Assembly: GCA_024449915.1 (NCBI GenBank)
Contig: JAMZAV010000109.1
Location: 248,001-312,000, forward strand
Source: Sweltsa coloradensis
Lineage: Eukaryota; Arthropoda; Insecta; Plecoptera; Chloroperlidae
Direction of reading: 5' to 3'
Length of the DNA: 64,000 nucleotides
The notes beneath the pieces were generated by a model that was not told the origin of the DNA, did no database searches, and saw nothing but the letters and a program-made list of their open reading frames with translations. Below, in pieces: positions 31,914 through 42,468 of this stretch. Numbering within the stretch: the stretch's first letter is position 1; each line of letters opens with the position of its first letter. Made by a program: the position numbers and the translations under genes.

Positions 31914-32235
31914 GTAGATTTGGCAGTATAAGTATCGTTACTTTTTCTATTACTAGTATTAAAGACTATTGTAAACATAGGTGTTACTAAAACTGTTTTC
32001 CTAATGAATAATAATGAAGTTTTGATTTATTAAGTTTTTGTTGATTTATATTTTGTGTTATATAGTTTAACATTAATTAAGAGCTAGAGTTCCCCAAGTC
32101 TAAGTTATTCACTCTAATTTGTCACATAAATATCGTTTAGATCGTCAACGCCCCAAAATAACGCATTTAACTCTTTGCAAAATAATAATTATTAATATAT
32201 ACGACAGAATTTAACTTGTAACCTTAAAACATTTC
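31914..32235. other. Unassigned AT-rich sequence
   Basis: No gene recognised. The first ~120 bases may be the right member of a decayed flanking duplication of the LINE B tip. Confidence 0.35.
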
Positions 32236-33114
32236 AATCTAGTTCCCGTTCCAGATGTAAAGAGTGGATACAAGCAAAGATGGTTGGATTTGCGACAGGC
32301 ATCTTGGGATGTGGTGCAAAATAACAAATTGCATAGTGTGATGCCCACATTGACTATTAAAATTCGTCCTCCTGCGTCTCAACTTTCACGTGGAGAAAGT
32401 AAGTTTTTTTATTCATTTGACTATTACAGAGTAAAAGTATAACACTTCCGCCTATTTTCTAGAGAGGGAGATAGGTGGAGTGAAATGAATAAGGTGGTTC
32501 TAAGAAAGGTTATAAATAGTACATAAATAAATATAGGAATACAATTATGAAACATAAAAAAATGCAATCGCATTTACAAATGATGCAAACAATAATAATT
32601 AATACATTGTAATATTAATATTAATGACAATCAACAAGGTTATTTATTTGGGAGAGCCGTCAGATAGGAATATATCCTATTTTGATAGGAGAAGAGGTGG
32701 TATTGTCCCGAATACGAATAGGCCACATACTCCATAGAAAAAATGGTTATACCAGATGTGGCGCATGTGATGTATCTTTAACCGTACATCATATGCGCAC
32801 GCAATTTGATCTCTCCCAATCATATGAAGAACTTTTATCATATTATAACGGCGACAAACTTTCATAATTTCTCATTCCAAGTAATTTTTAACAAAATTGT
32901 ATTCACATCATACACGTTTCCTTAATTTAATTTATTTCCATTCAATCAAATAATATTTATTTTGGTTTTACTATCCATCACCATCATTTTCTTTTCTTTT
33001 ATAAACTTATATAACAATCTAATCATCAAAAACACCGTAAACTCATTTGATTAACTTACAATATCACAGGTGGCGCAATATGACCTAACGGGTTGAAGCC
33101 CCCTAGTTTATCAC
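32236..33114 (+). mobile_element. LINE B with an insertion in its coding part
   Basis: It starts at ATTTCAATCTAGTTCCCG (just after RNase H), is interrupted at 32399-32688, resumes at GAAGAGGTGGTATTGTCC, and continues to a knuckle with CGACDVSLTVHH but missing MLAEC codons. The 3' UTR and hairpin (CTAACGGGTTGAAGCCCCC) follow. The tail is cut at ATCACGTG. Confidence 0.87.
32399..32688. mobile_element. ~290-bp insertion with GGAGAA target duplication
   Basis: LINE B reads ...GTGGAGAA then this insertion then GGAGAAGAGGTGG, so GGAGAA is present on both sides as a likely 6-bp target duplication. The insert begins AGTAAGTTTTTTTATTC and ends CCTATTTTGATA. No terminal inverted repeat is evident. It contains an AGGAATATATCCT palindrome near its right end. 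Confidence 0.55.
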
Positions 33115-34284
33115 GTGTTTTTTCGCTCGTGATTGATACGGGCGTTCACTAGACGATTTTAATTAGATAACACCAAAATATGCAAACATTAGCATCTGGG
33201 TCATAGTATTAAATTTCGGAAAGGCAGCTCTAGTGGTCAATGAAAAAAAATTACTTCCTAAGAATTGAAATTACTTTTTTTATCTCGTTTGCTCTTAATC
33301 CAAAAGGTCTTATTCACAAAGCAGGCCAGTGGAAAGATATCTTCCAGCTGAGGGTCACGATCCTTCTGCAATCGCGAGGAAAATCGTGTTCTCGCAAACC
33401 CTTACATAAAAGTGCTAAGATTAACCTTAACCCAAGTTTTAAGTAGTTGGCTATTCCAGGGTACGTATCCCTACTAGACTCGTCATATCCATCGTTCACT
33501 GCAAATCTAGCGAACTACCACCTTATCAGAACAATAAGACTGGGGTGATATTTAACACACCTTACTGGATACTTACACAGTCCCCAATCCCCATAAAACA
33601 AACTAGGTCAAAGTTAAGTCAGCTCCAAGCTGGATAGGACGAGAGAACAATGTTAATACTCTAGGTGATGTCATTTCTGCTCAGCATTCCTACGAACCGA
33701 GAGACACCATGACTGGCTATTACTTAGTTTTCACAAACTTTTCGGCGAGTGCGAATTGTTTCGGTGAAAGAACCCGTATTATATTACGGAATTCCGCAGT
33801 AAAAGAGGAAAATGGCCGAGAGAATCCCTGTGTGTGTGTGTTCTAACATGGCAGACTGAATTTATTACTGAAAAGCAAACGTAGTTTTAATTTGTAATAA
33901 AGTACACATACAACGAATGTTCCTGGGTTTGTTCTTGCCGTGTATACGTTGAAAGCAAAGCTTATTATACGCCAAGTTTCATGATATACTATCGGCACGA
34001 AGTTTCGAATCTACATTTCTTATGATCACCAACCACTGAAAGTACATTCAGCATAACATTTATTATTTATTTAATAAAATTATTACTACAGACTTATTAC
34101 AGACTTATTACTTATTATTTACAGATGATTGCATAATTATACAATCAGGAGCTCGGGAGTAACCTAAATAGGAAGCGAAGATACTAATGATCAGATTGAC
34201 GAAGAATAACACACAAATACAATCTTTTTAATAAAAATAATCTGTTGGTGGAGGTGCCGAGTATTAAGAACATAAAAAAATCGT
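33115..34284. other. Unassigned sequence
   Basis: No gene or repeat family recognised. Short frames at 33240-33499 have no recognised domain. Confidence 0.45.
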
Positions 34285-34622
34285 TTTGAGTCTACTCACT
34301 CAGTCATGTAACTGATTTTCAGTGGGTAACATTAAACTAAAGCGACCAAGCCAACCCTGTTTTCCCCGACGCAATCGACGAGTGAGCGATAACCAACCAA
34401 AGATCGATATTTTTAATAGGAAATATAACAATCAGTGGTTTGGACAATGCAAACACCCGCGGATCAACTCTAGAATCAACAAGGCCGATTCAGAATAACT
34501 TTGAATTTATTTTGTGCCTCCGGTCGTTCTTAGGACGGCTCCAAAATCACCGTTTACAATTTCCTTACCAAAGAACTGATGGACGTAAGTCCAAATCATT
34601 AGTTTAAAAACTTTTAGTCAAT
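34285..34622 (-). mobile_element. SINE E body, copy 1 (minus strand, no tRNA head)
   Basis: The block matches 60655-60985 (about 85% by eye), with shared GAGCGATAACCAACCAAAGA, TTTTAATAGGAAATATA and AACAAGGCCGATTCAGAA. Orientation follows from copy 2, where a tRNA-like head lies on the minus strand. Similarity stops just before the head. Confidence 0.75.
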
Positions 34623-34892
34623 TAGAGGTTGAGTAAGTTTTTTATTGTGGGACATGCCACACAAACTGATGGATGGTGAAACAGAAAAGTCTTGAATATC
34701 GGGGTGATTCTCTCCCCGATACAAGATACATCTTGGTTTCGCCGATAACAATCATAAAGTTTAGGTGTACCGGTAATTATGTATTGAAACTGGTATCAAC
34801 TTAAGGTAGGATATATTTTAACCTGACACCTCCACCATGAGACTTCAACTCTTGAATTAAAGTTGTATAATAAGGTTTTTTTTAGTCAACAC

Positions 34893-35189
34893 CTTACTTT
34901 ACCATCATCATCATTTTCTTTTCCTACATACACTTAGAAATTCATTCATTCAAATAATTTATGTAACAAAATTTAATTGGCATCATACACATTACTTTTA
35001 ATTTCTTAATTTCGATTTCAATAAATAACAATGGTTTTGCTATCATCACCATCATTTTACTTTCTAATATATACACTAAGAAAACAATATAAACATTAAA
35101 CACACCACTAACTCATCTCATCAACTTTCAATATCACAGGCGGCGCAATATGACCTAACCGGTTGAAGCGCCCTTGTTTCTCATGTCGT
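34893..35189 (+). mobile_element. LINE B 3' UTR with internal duplication
   Basis: The CATCATTTTCTTTTCCTACA then ATACACTTAGAAATTC block appears first at 34903-34948. The 3' UTR then restarts at AATTTATGTAACAAAATTTA and runs to the hairpin and CTCATGTCGTC. Confidence 0.83.
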
Positions 35190-35514
35190 CTCAAGTAGTT
35201 GGTTCTAATGCTCGTTGCAACATTGCCATTTATAGAAGATGTGAGGCCATACTTAAAATAACTCAGCAGGTGCAATAACAGTCAACAGTAAACAGTTAAC
35301 AGTAAAAGTTTACAGGGCCTTCCTTATTGTGTGAACTGTATTTTATTATTTTGTACGTCTTTTTTATATATTCCATTATGGTAATTTATATTTAAGATAT
35401 ATTATATCACACTTGTGGGGTACAGCCCTGTTGTTGATAAATAATAAATAATAATAAAAAAGATATTCGATGCAGGATAGCCGTCAGTGGTGGCTCATAA
35501 GATTGGAATCCATG
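35190..35514. other. Mostly unassigned; possible LINE 3' tail
   Basis: GTGGGGTACAGCCCTGTTG then TTGATAAATAATAAATAATA (about 35415-35458) looks like the end and tail of another LINE type, but no coding part is attached. Confidence 0.3.
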
Positions 35515-35832
35515 TCTCCGTCTGGGCACTAGAGTGGTGCATTATGACCTAACGGTTGACCAAACATCAGCTAGTAAGAGGAGAGTATTTTTCTCCCCGA
35601 AACTAGAGGCGAGCACTGGCAACCCCTTTCCCTTGACGAACTTCCCGACGACGATGGCAATGACAACGAACGATTATAAAAACTATGACGACCGCAATGT
35701 GAGGAACCCCCCCCCTTTCCTCACCCTACCCGTGGCTGGTGATGACCATCATGGGCCACTCCTCCCCATATCCCCTAAGCTATAGTGGCACATTATGACC
35801 TAACGGTTGACGCGCCGTTAATCCAAATAAAA
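35515..35832 (+). mobile_element. Rearranged SINE A
   Basis: The 5' end (CCGTCTGGGC) joins directly to SINE A 3'-hairpin sequence (ACTAGAGTGGTGCATTATG then ACCTAACGGTTGAC), which joins back to AAACATCAGCTAGTAAG of the 5' region. A complete 3' part follows. The 5' core has been replaced by a second 3' end. Confidence 0.8.
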
Positions 35833-37038
35833 ACAACAGGTCCAAAAGCTGTTACGCGGTTTCGAATCCCACATAAGGCATAGGCGAATAGCTGTATTGC
35901 AACGTTAGAGACGACAACAGACTTAAGAGTCTAGAGTGAGTATACTCTCTAGCTGGTGTGAGTCTAGAGTGAGTATACTCTCTAGCTGGAGTGTTCGTTG
36001 CCTCTGGTAGCTAGCATGTTATTCTGCGCTTGCGCACAGCCCGCCTTTACAGACCCCACGTGGACAAACATTCATACTGATCAATACGACCTATTGAAAC
36101 GACTCAACGTCGAATTAAAATTAGTTTTGGTTGGGAAATAATCTGACCTTTATAAGGTATCAAACGGTACTACACAAAATACGAAAGTAAGTACTGACAA
36201 AACATATTGGGAATCCATAAACAAAAACGCTTCTCTCTACTTAAAACTAGCTTGTCGAGCTGATTCCTAGTACCCAACATTTACTTAGATGAAAAAGAAT
36301 TAAAGGTTTTTATTTCTTAGAATGGAATTACTATGGAAATGATTTTATTTCCACTATTATCTAGCTACGCTTAATTAAACTTTTTAATTCGCTATGAACA
36401 TTCTGGTGCATATAAGAATGAATCCAAATTCCGTTTACTATAATAGGGTATTAGGATAAACTTTATGCGCAGCACACTTACGTCTTGAGACTTCGAAGTA
36501 CAAAACGTAATTTGTATCAACTAATTACTTGTGCACAATAAAACTCAGTTGCTTGTAATTTAAATTCATGAGGTTTTGAGTACGAGGGAGTTTATAAAGA
36601 CTATAAAACAAAGACTGAAGCTGTGTTTATGTTTTTGCTTGATTATCTGAATGTTGAAAGTTAACTACTCGTGTATAACGGTACTTAATTAAAACAACGG
36701 AATAAATATGCAGGTAATTATGTGGAATATTTGCATTACTCAATTAAGTTATTATTACAAACTATTCCACCAAACATAAAATGTGAAAATCTCTCGTATA
36801 CGAACGCAATACGTATACTTTTAAATTACAAAACGTAAAACATACATTTATGTGAGGTCGTTTTATTTGCTTTTGAGATTTTGCAAAAAGTAAAACATAC
36901 GCGTCCCGTCGTTTTAACACTGTCTTACTGCCTAACAAGAGAATTACGTCGGCCGTCCTCGAATACAGTTTTTTACTCGTGTTGTGTAAATGCTGAGTTA
37001 TAACCGTTGTAGAAATCGTGTATTGCCCGCCCCTAATC
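35833..37038. other. Unassigned sequence
   Basis: No gene recognised, apart from the 33-bp tandem duplication listed separately. The 170-codon minus-strand frame at 36762-37274 overlaps the duplicated block and has no recognised motif. Confidence 0.45.
35928..35993 (+). repeat. 33-bp tandem duplication
   Basis: AGTCTAGAGTGAGTATACTC then TCTAGCTGG(T/A)GTG occurs twice head to tail with one mismatch. Each unit is itself partly palindromic (AGAGTGAGTATACTCTCT). Confidence 0.9.
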
Positions 37039-37577
37039 TGCATGCGAATGGCCACTCGTTGCCGTACGATAAAATCCTTGACTTCAGACTCGACTCTCTG
37101 ACAATCGACAATGAATTCGATTTTCCAAACTCCTTCTTGACTCGTGGGATTTCCTGTGTTAAAGGTTCCTTCGTATAACCTCCGCATTATGCATGACGTG
37201 TACATTTTCAAATATCTTAGTTTGGAGTTTTGGTTTTTTAGTACGGATAACGTACTGCAGATAGCACACACCACCTAGATGTGTTTGGAATTAGTAATTT
37301 TAATAACGGGCTGCTTTCCACTCAGAATGGCTAACATAATAATTCCCATGGACTACATGATTTAAATAAACGGTCCATTGTGATTAGCGTCAGCTATGTA
37401 CATATATTTTTACATTTTAATGCATTTGAAGAAGAGTGTTATTCACTACATATATCAGAATATACTTTTCAGTGTATTTTTACAAATCTTTTAAGTAATT
37501 ATCATTAAACAAATATATTGTTTACATAATTATTTATTCAATGATGATTGTTCTAGCCTTATACAAGGTCTTGTGGA
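37039..37577 (+). repeat. ~560-bp tandem duplication, unit 1
   Basis: From ATGCGAATGGCCACTCG to CTAGCCTTATACAAGG. Unit 2 follows at 37617 with about 93-95% identity by eye. Unit 2 carries ~28 extra bases (CTATACAAACTATTGAGGGA within them). Confidence 0.9.
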
Positions 37578-37616
37578 AAAACCTCCCCTTTCCGCTTCCT
37601 ACCCGTGGCTGGTTCT
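37578..37616 (+). mobile_element. SINE A middle fragment at the duplication junction
   Basis: AACCTCCCCTTTCCGCTTCC then TACCCGTGGCTGGTTCT, ending in the middle of the TGGCTGGTTCTGACCAGCA hairpin. The remaining SINE 3' end is found after unit 2. Confidence 0.8.
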
Positions 37617-38164
37617 ATGCGAATGGCCACTCGTTGCCGTACGATAAAATCCTTGACTTCAGACTCGACTCTCTGACAATAGACAATGAATTCGATTTTC
37701 CAAACTCCTTCTTGACTCGTGGGATTTCCTGTGTTAAAGATTCCTTCGTATAACCTCGCATTATGCATGGACGTGTACATTTTCAAATATCTTTGTTTGG
37801 AGTTATGGTTTCTTTAGTACGTATAACGTACTCCAGATAGCACATACCACCTAGATGTGTTTGGAATAACTAATTTTAATAACGGGCTGCTTCCCTCTCA
37901 TAATGGTTTACATAATGATTCCCATGGACTACATGACTATACAAACTATTGAGGGAGATAACTTTAAATAAACGGTCCATTGTAGATTAACGTCAGATAT
38001 ATGTACATATATTTTTACATTTAAATGCATTTGAAGAAGAGTGTCACTACATATATCAGAATATACTTTTCAGTGTATTTTTACAAATCTTTTAAAGTGA
38101 TTTTCATTAAACAATTATATTGTTAAAATAACTAATCAATGACGTTTGTACTAGCCTTATCCAC
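37617..38164 (+). repeat. ~560-bp tandem duplication, unit 2
   Basis: It begins at ATGCGAATGG directly after the SINE fragment and ends at CTAGCCTTATCCACTT, next to the rest of the SINE. It therefore lies inside SINE A sequence. Confidence 0.9.
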
Positions 38165-38236
38165 TTTCCTACCCATATCCCTTAAGCAAGAGTGACACAT
38201 TATGACCTAACAGTTGACGCGCGCGAAACTTAATAA
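38165..38236 (+). mobile_element. SINE A 3' end after unit 2
   Basis: CCTACCCATATCCCTTAAGC then the hairpin GTGACACATTATGACCTAAC, with an altered end (GCGCGCGAAACTTAATAAA). Confidence 0.8.
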
Positions 38237-38984
38237 ATCCAAAACTAAGGCACCAAACTTAACAAAAAATTTACTGGCAAGGAACCGTAAACGTAACAAC
38301 GAATGTATATACAAATTGTATTCTACAACATACATATCATTTAATGGACCTACATATTTACCCTGTTGTAAAATGTTTTCCTTGTTGTAAACTGTTAAAA
38401 TTGAATATTTATATGAAAGATAACAAATATGTGCCGATAGAGATCCTCATACAATAAACATATGTGATGGAAAATGTTCTGTATATCACACAACATTATA
38501 GTGAGTCGTTCTGGGGCTGTATAAGCGTGGCACGTAAGTATCTAAACGTGTAATATATTGCCAGCGTACATCTGGAAGGCTCTTCTTAATTCACCCCGAA
38601 GTTGTAAACACAAGGTAACGTTTCTCCTTGTCCGTGTGATAAATGTGACGGTCATTCTTTACAGCTGGTCTTACTAACCGCCGCCATCTTGTAACGAAAC
38701 GGTTACACTTCCCTGTCCTGTTCTCCCACCGTCCAGTATCAATCATCTACACGATGTTTGTGTGACCTGTTGCTAGCGCTATGACTGAGTTCAGCCAGAA
38801 GCAAGTGTGTTCCTGCCTCATTGAAGGTGTATACTTTTATGTTTATGGAAAGTTTACGTAGCTAAACGTCATAGTGTACGACTGAACGAGATACAAAATC
38901 ACAGTCAAATTATCACTATAACGTGAAGATTCGAGTCGCAAAACATTTTTCCATTGATCAAGATTATGTTTGTACTTGTTTGTA
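38237..38984. other. Unassigned sequence
   Basis: No gene or repeat family recognised. Confidence 0.45.
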
Positions 38985-39029
38985 GTATATATATATATAT
39001 ATATTTTATTTATATATTTATTATATTTC

Positions 39030-39068
39030 TTGAAAATGGAAGCCTAGTCTTCTGAAACGTTGAAGTTT
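39030..39068 (+). ncRNA. Decayed hammerhead-like motif 1
   Basis: CTTGAAAA-T-GGAAG, loop, CTTCT-GAAACGTT has the layout of the two better motifs downstream. The cleavage triplet GTC has become GTT and the core is altered, so activity is not expected. Confidence 0.25.
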
Positions 39069-39174
39069 TAATTAAATATTAGTTTTAAACATCCAATAAA
39101 GCGTGATTATTTCCGTAAAGTATAACTTTACACATATATATATATATATAAGATTTAAGGCTTTCGCAGTACAT

Positions 39175-39436
39175 TATATGAAAATATATGTTTTGAGGTA
39201 AAACTGCGTGTGATTTTATAATAAAATAATATTTTATTACCGACGTTTAGATTAGATCTGTTTTCCTAGATGGCTGTGTTTTAATTATTGTCATCTTGTA
39301 CTTTGTTATTCCATTTATTTTTTGTTTTATAACCGTGATAAAGCTAGGTGAAACCCTAGTGAAACGTCGGTAGTAAAATATTATTTTATTATAAATCATC
39401 ACACGCAGTTTTACCTCAAAACATATATTTTCATAT
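39175..39436. repeat. Inverted repeat, ~75-bp arms, in the Penelope-like element
   Basis: Left arm about 39175-39248 (through GAGGTAAAACTGCGTGTGAT to ACCGACGTTT) and right arm about 39362-39436 (AAACGTCGGTAG to CATATATTTTCAT) are near-perfect reverse complements. Hammerhead-like motif 2 spans the start of the right arm. Confidence 0.88.
39332..39374 (+). ncRNA. Hammerhead-like motif 2 (core damaged)
   Basis: ACC, GTGATAA (canonical CTGATGA), A, stem GCTAGG/CCTAGT, then GAAAC, GTC and GGT. Stem II and the GAAAC-GTC joining are intact. C3 and G8 of the core are changed, so self-cleavage is doubtful. Confidence 0.4.
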
Positions 39437-39519
39437 GCATATATATATATATATATATATGTTTTTGAAGGTTTTCGTGGCCGATATGTATTAATGTAAT
39501 CGGTTTTTCGGTTTCATAT

Positions 39520-40035
39520 TTGCCGTATGATAAAGGAGTAACGGACAGAATAGGAAAAATTCTTGCCAAACAAAACATCAAGACAGTCTTTAACACCAAC
39601 AGAAAGATAGGAGAGTTGTTAAGAAGTAGTAAGGACCACATCCACCTAGAAGGTAGTGGCGTGTATGAAATACCATGTGGGAATAATGACAGATGCTATG
39701 TGGGTCAAACAGGAAGGAACATGTTTCAACGACAACAGGAACACAGGCTAGCTGTTGAGCACATGGACAGAACATCAGTCCTTGCTCAACATACTAAGGA
39801 AAGTGGCCATGTTATCGACTTTGCTGGCATGAAACCCATTGCCACCGTTGAGGAGTTTCTTCCTAGAATGTTACGAGAAGCCATCGAGATAAACAAAAGA
39901 GCTCACAGTCTAAATAAACAGCAAGATAGCCAACGTTTATCGGTAACATGGAAACCTGCAATTTCAGGGATCCATGTAAAATCACATAGGCTAACTGTAA
40001 AACCTACAGACCAACAATCAACGATCTACAAGTAA
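39520..40035 (+). pseudogene. Penelope-like ORF C-terminus with GIY-YIG endonuclease
   Basis: The frame encodes the region after the reverse transcriptase: LPYDKGVTDRIGKIL, a known conserved stretch in Penelope-type proteins, then the GIY-YIG nuclease that nicks target DNA. Visible motifs are GVYEIPC (GIY position) and CYVGQTGR (YIG position, here YVG), then FQRQQEHR with the conserved Arg, and HTKESGHVIDF. The C-terminal tail (REAIEINKRAHSLNKQQD) includes the catalytic Glu region. It ends at a normal stop. The RT is missing upstream, so the fragment is dead, although the nuclease frame is intact over ~170 residues. Confidence 0.85.
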
Positions 40036-40266
40036 ATGAATCGACGGTCAGAGTGACTAGATCCATGACGAAAAACGTAAAGACGGACATGTAGTGACTT
40101 TCTTGTTTCTTTGCAACGACAAGCTTTGCAATGACTCTCTTTGAATGGTATTAATTCGTCATGTGTGCAGTGATTTCTTTTGTTAACTTTTGTTGTTTTT
40201 TCTCTCCAGTTTTGTTCTGTATTTATCAATAGTGATGTAGTTTTCGTTTTTAATATTTAAAGTTGT

Positions 40267-40315
40267 ATTGGCCCTGAAGATGATGGGTGAAATCTCATCG
40301 AAACGTCGGCCCAAT
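40267..40315 (+). ncRNA. Hammerhead ribozyme candidate, best of three
   Basis: Stem I ATTGGCC pairs with GGCC-C-AAT (one bulged C). The core is CTGAAGA (fits CUGANGA), then one extra T. Stem II is GATGGG/CTCATC with loop TGAAAT. GAAAC follows, then cleavage triplet GTC. The very short helix III (one C-G pair) is the minimal type reported for Penelope-like elements, which can act as dimers. The extra T after the core is shared in position by all three motifs here. Confidence 0.55.
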
Positions 40316-40394
40316 GAAAATATACGTGGCATTGAAACCGAAAAACCGATTACTTCAATATATATATATGGTATGTAGCAATGTAGAACTTTAA

Positions 40395-41726
40395 TTGAAA
40401 ACAAATGTCCGTTGCTCCAAGATGGACTATGGATGTTTCGTATACTCTTCAGAAAGTAACACAACCCTTAAACTTCTAGACACTGTCCACCATTGTGGTC
40501 TTCGAATTGCTCTTGGTGCATTTCGAACAAGCCCGGTAGTCAGCTTGTATGCCGAGTCAGGTGTGTCCTCCTTGGCAGAACGGAGAAACCTCTTAATGGG
40601 TACGTATGTAATGAAAATTAAAGCTATGCCTAACCATCCAGCAAATCGGAATGTTTTTAACACGACATATGTCAGACACTTTGAAAACAAACCCAAGGCA
40701 TATCTTCCAACGGGATTAAGATGTAAACTTTTGTTTAATCTTATAGAATTTCATCTGCCAAAGGTTTTTAATTTTGTAATTAGCAATAACCCGCCCTGGT
40801 TTACACCAGAGCCGATTATTATATTTGACCTTTGTCGTTTTGATAAAAACTATACTATGCAATAGTGTATTCAAAATTAACTTTAGAGAGATTTGCCATG
40901 AACATCAAAGGTTTACTTTGGTATTCACAGATGGCTCCAAAATTGACAACAAGGTTGGAAGTGCTTTTTATTGCTCCACCTTAACTGAACGTTTCAGGCT
41001 AAGCGACGTGTGTTCAGTTTTCACTGCAGAGTTATTTCAATCCGTGAAGTCTTAAATACATTCTACGTTGTCGTTGTAGAGAATACCTTTTGTGTTCAGA
41101 TAGTTTAAGTTCACTTCAAGCTATAGAACTCATGTATTCAAGTCATCATTTGGTACAAGACATCCAATTCTATTGAGAAAAAACTAACCTCTAAGGGATA
41201 TATTATAGAGTTTTGCTGGATACCTGGACACGTGGGCATAGAGGGAAATGAACACGCTGATAGGGCTGCTAAGGAAGCTTCCCAGCGTCGCGACGTTGAT
41301 TTTAATCTAGTTCCCGTTCCAGATGTCAAGAGTGGATTCAAGCAAAGATTGTTGGATTTGCGACAAGCATCTTGGGATGTGTTGCAAAATAACAAATTGC
41401 GTAGTGTGATGCCCACATTGACTAACAAAATTCGTCCACCTACGTCTCGACTCTCACGTAAAGAAGAGGTGGTATTGTCTAGACTTCGTATAGGGCACAC
41501 ACGCCTAACACACGGATATCTCTTAACCAGAGAAAAGGTTATTCCCATATGTGACACATGTGATGTACCTTTAACCGTACATCATACGCTAGCAGAATGT
41601 ACCAAATATGATGCCTTGCGCATGCAATTTGATCTCTCCCAATCATATAAAGAAATCTTATCATATGATAACGGCGACAAACTTTCCAAATTTCTCATCC
41701 AAAGTAATCTATTTAACAAACTTTAA
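40395..41726 (+). pseudogene. LINE B ORF2: connecting region, RNase H, CCHC knuckle
   Basis: Part 1 (40395-40865): YGCFVYSS, then LLDTVHHCGLRIALGAFRTS and SLYAESGVSSLAERRNLL, the usual post-RT segment of I-superfamily LINEs. Part 2 (40825-41055, another frame): RNase H TLVFTDGSK (first Asp) and VFTAELF (Glu). A further shift precedes CSDSLSSLQAIELM (third Asp). Part 3 (41232-41726): GIEGNEHAD (last Asp), SRLSRKEEVVLSRLRIGHTR, knuckle CDTCDVPLTVHHTLAEC (CX2CX7HX4C) and the native C-terminus ending SNLFNKL. All four RNase H acids are thus present, but at least two frameshifts break the protein. Confidence 0.85.
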
Positions 41727-41846
41727 TTAACTTCATACACATTTCTTTAATTACTTTAATTTTATTCCCATACATAACTTTTGTTTTGCTATTACTTTCG
41801 TCATCATTATTTCTTTTGTTACTTATACACTTAGAAAACTATTAAA

Positions 41847-41981
<135 letters not shown>

Positions 41982-42109
41982 AACACACCATTAACTCATC
42001 TAGTCAATTGTCATAAACACAGGCGGCGCAATATGACCTTACCGGTTGAAGCGCCCTAGTTTCTCACGTCGTCGTCCGTCTTCTCGTCAATGGTGTTTGA
42101 CAAAAAGCT

Positions 42110-42468
42110 TTAACCGTACATCATATGCTAGCAGAATGTACCAAATATGATGCATGCGCACGCAATTTGATCTCTCCCAATCATATGATAACGGCGACAA
42201 ACTTTCTAAATTTCTCATCCAAAGTAATCTATTTAACAAAATTTAATTAACATTATACACATTTCTTTAATTTATTTATTTTCATTCACACCAATATTTT
42301 TTTTGCTATGACTTTCACCATCACATCATTTAATTTTGTTATATATAAACTTAAAAAACAATCTAATCATCAAACACACAATTAACTCATCTCATCAACT
42401 TTTATTAACACAGGCGGCGCAATATGAACTAACCGGTTGAAGCGCCCTAGTTTCTCACGTCGTCGTTT
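42110..42468 (+). mobile_element. LINE B 3' end, directly following another copy
   Basis: From CTTTAACCGTACATCATATG through the coding end with a ~20-base deletion (CAATCATATGATAACGGCG), the 3' UTR and hairpin (ATGAACTAACCGGTTG) to TCACGTCGTCGT. Confidence 0.9.

Larger units (their letters stand above)
38985..40369 (+). mobile_element. Penelope-like element fragment
   Basis: It contains AT-dinucleotide tracts, three GAAACGT-type hammerhead-like motifs, an inverted pair of ~75-bp arms around the second motif, and a GIY-YIG-containing ORF 3' end. TAATCGGTTTTTCGGTTTCA (about 39498-39517) is repeated inverted at about 40333-40353, so the ORF fragment lies between inverted terminal pieces. Such inverted or partial terminal repeats with hammerhead ribozymes are known for Penelope-like elements. 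Confidence 0.75.

Noticed and set aside
32399..32688. Spliceosomal intron in LINE B
   Set aside because: The edges look like GT...AG, but removing GT-AG leaves extra bases relative to other copies, while removing the unit between the GGAGAA copies restores the frame. A transposon insertion fits better.
36762..37274. 170-codon minus-strand ORF as a gene
   Set aside because: It covers part of a tandemly duplicated block, the second copy breaks the frame differently, and no domain is recognised.
40044..40464. Minus-strand ORFs over the Penelope-like 3' end
   Set aside because: They overlap the hammerhead motif and AT tract and show no domain, while the plus strand carries the recognised GIY-YIG frame.
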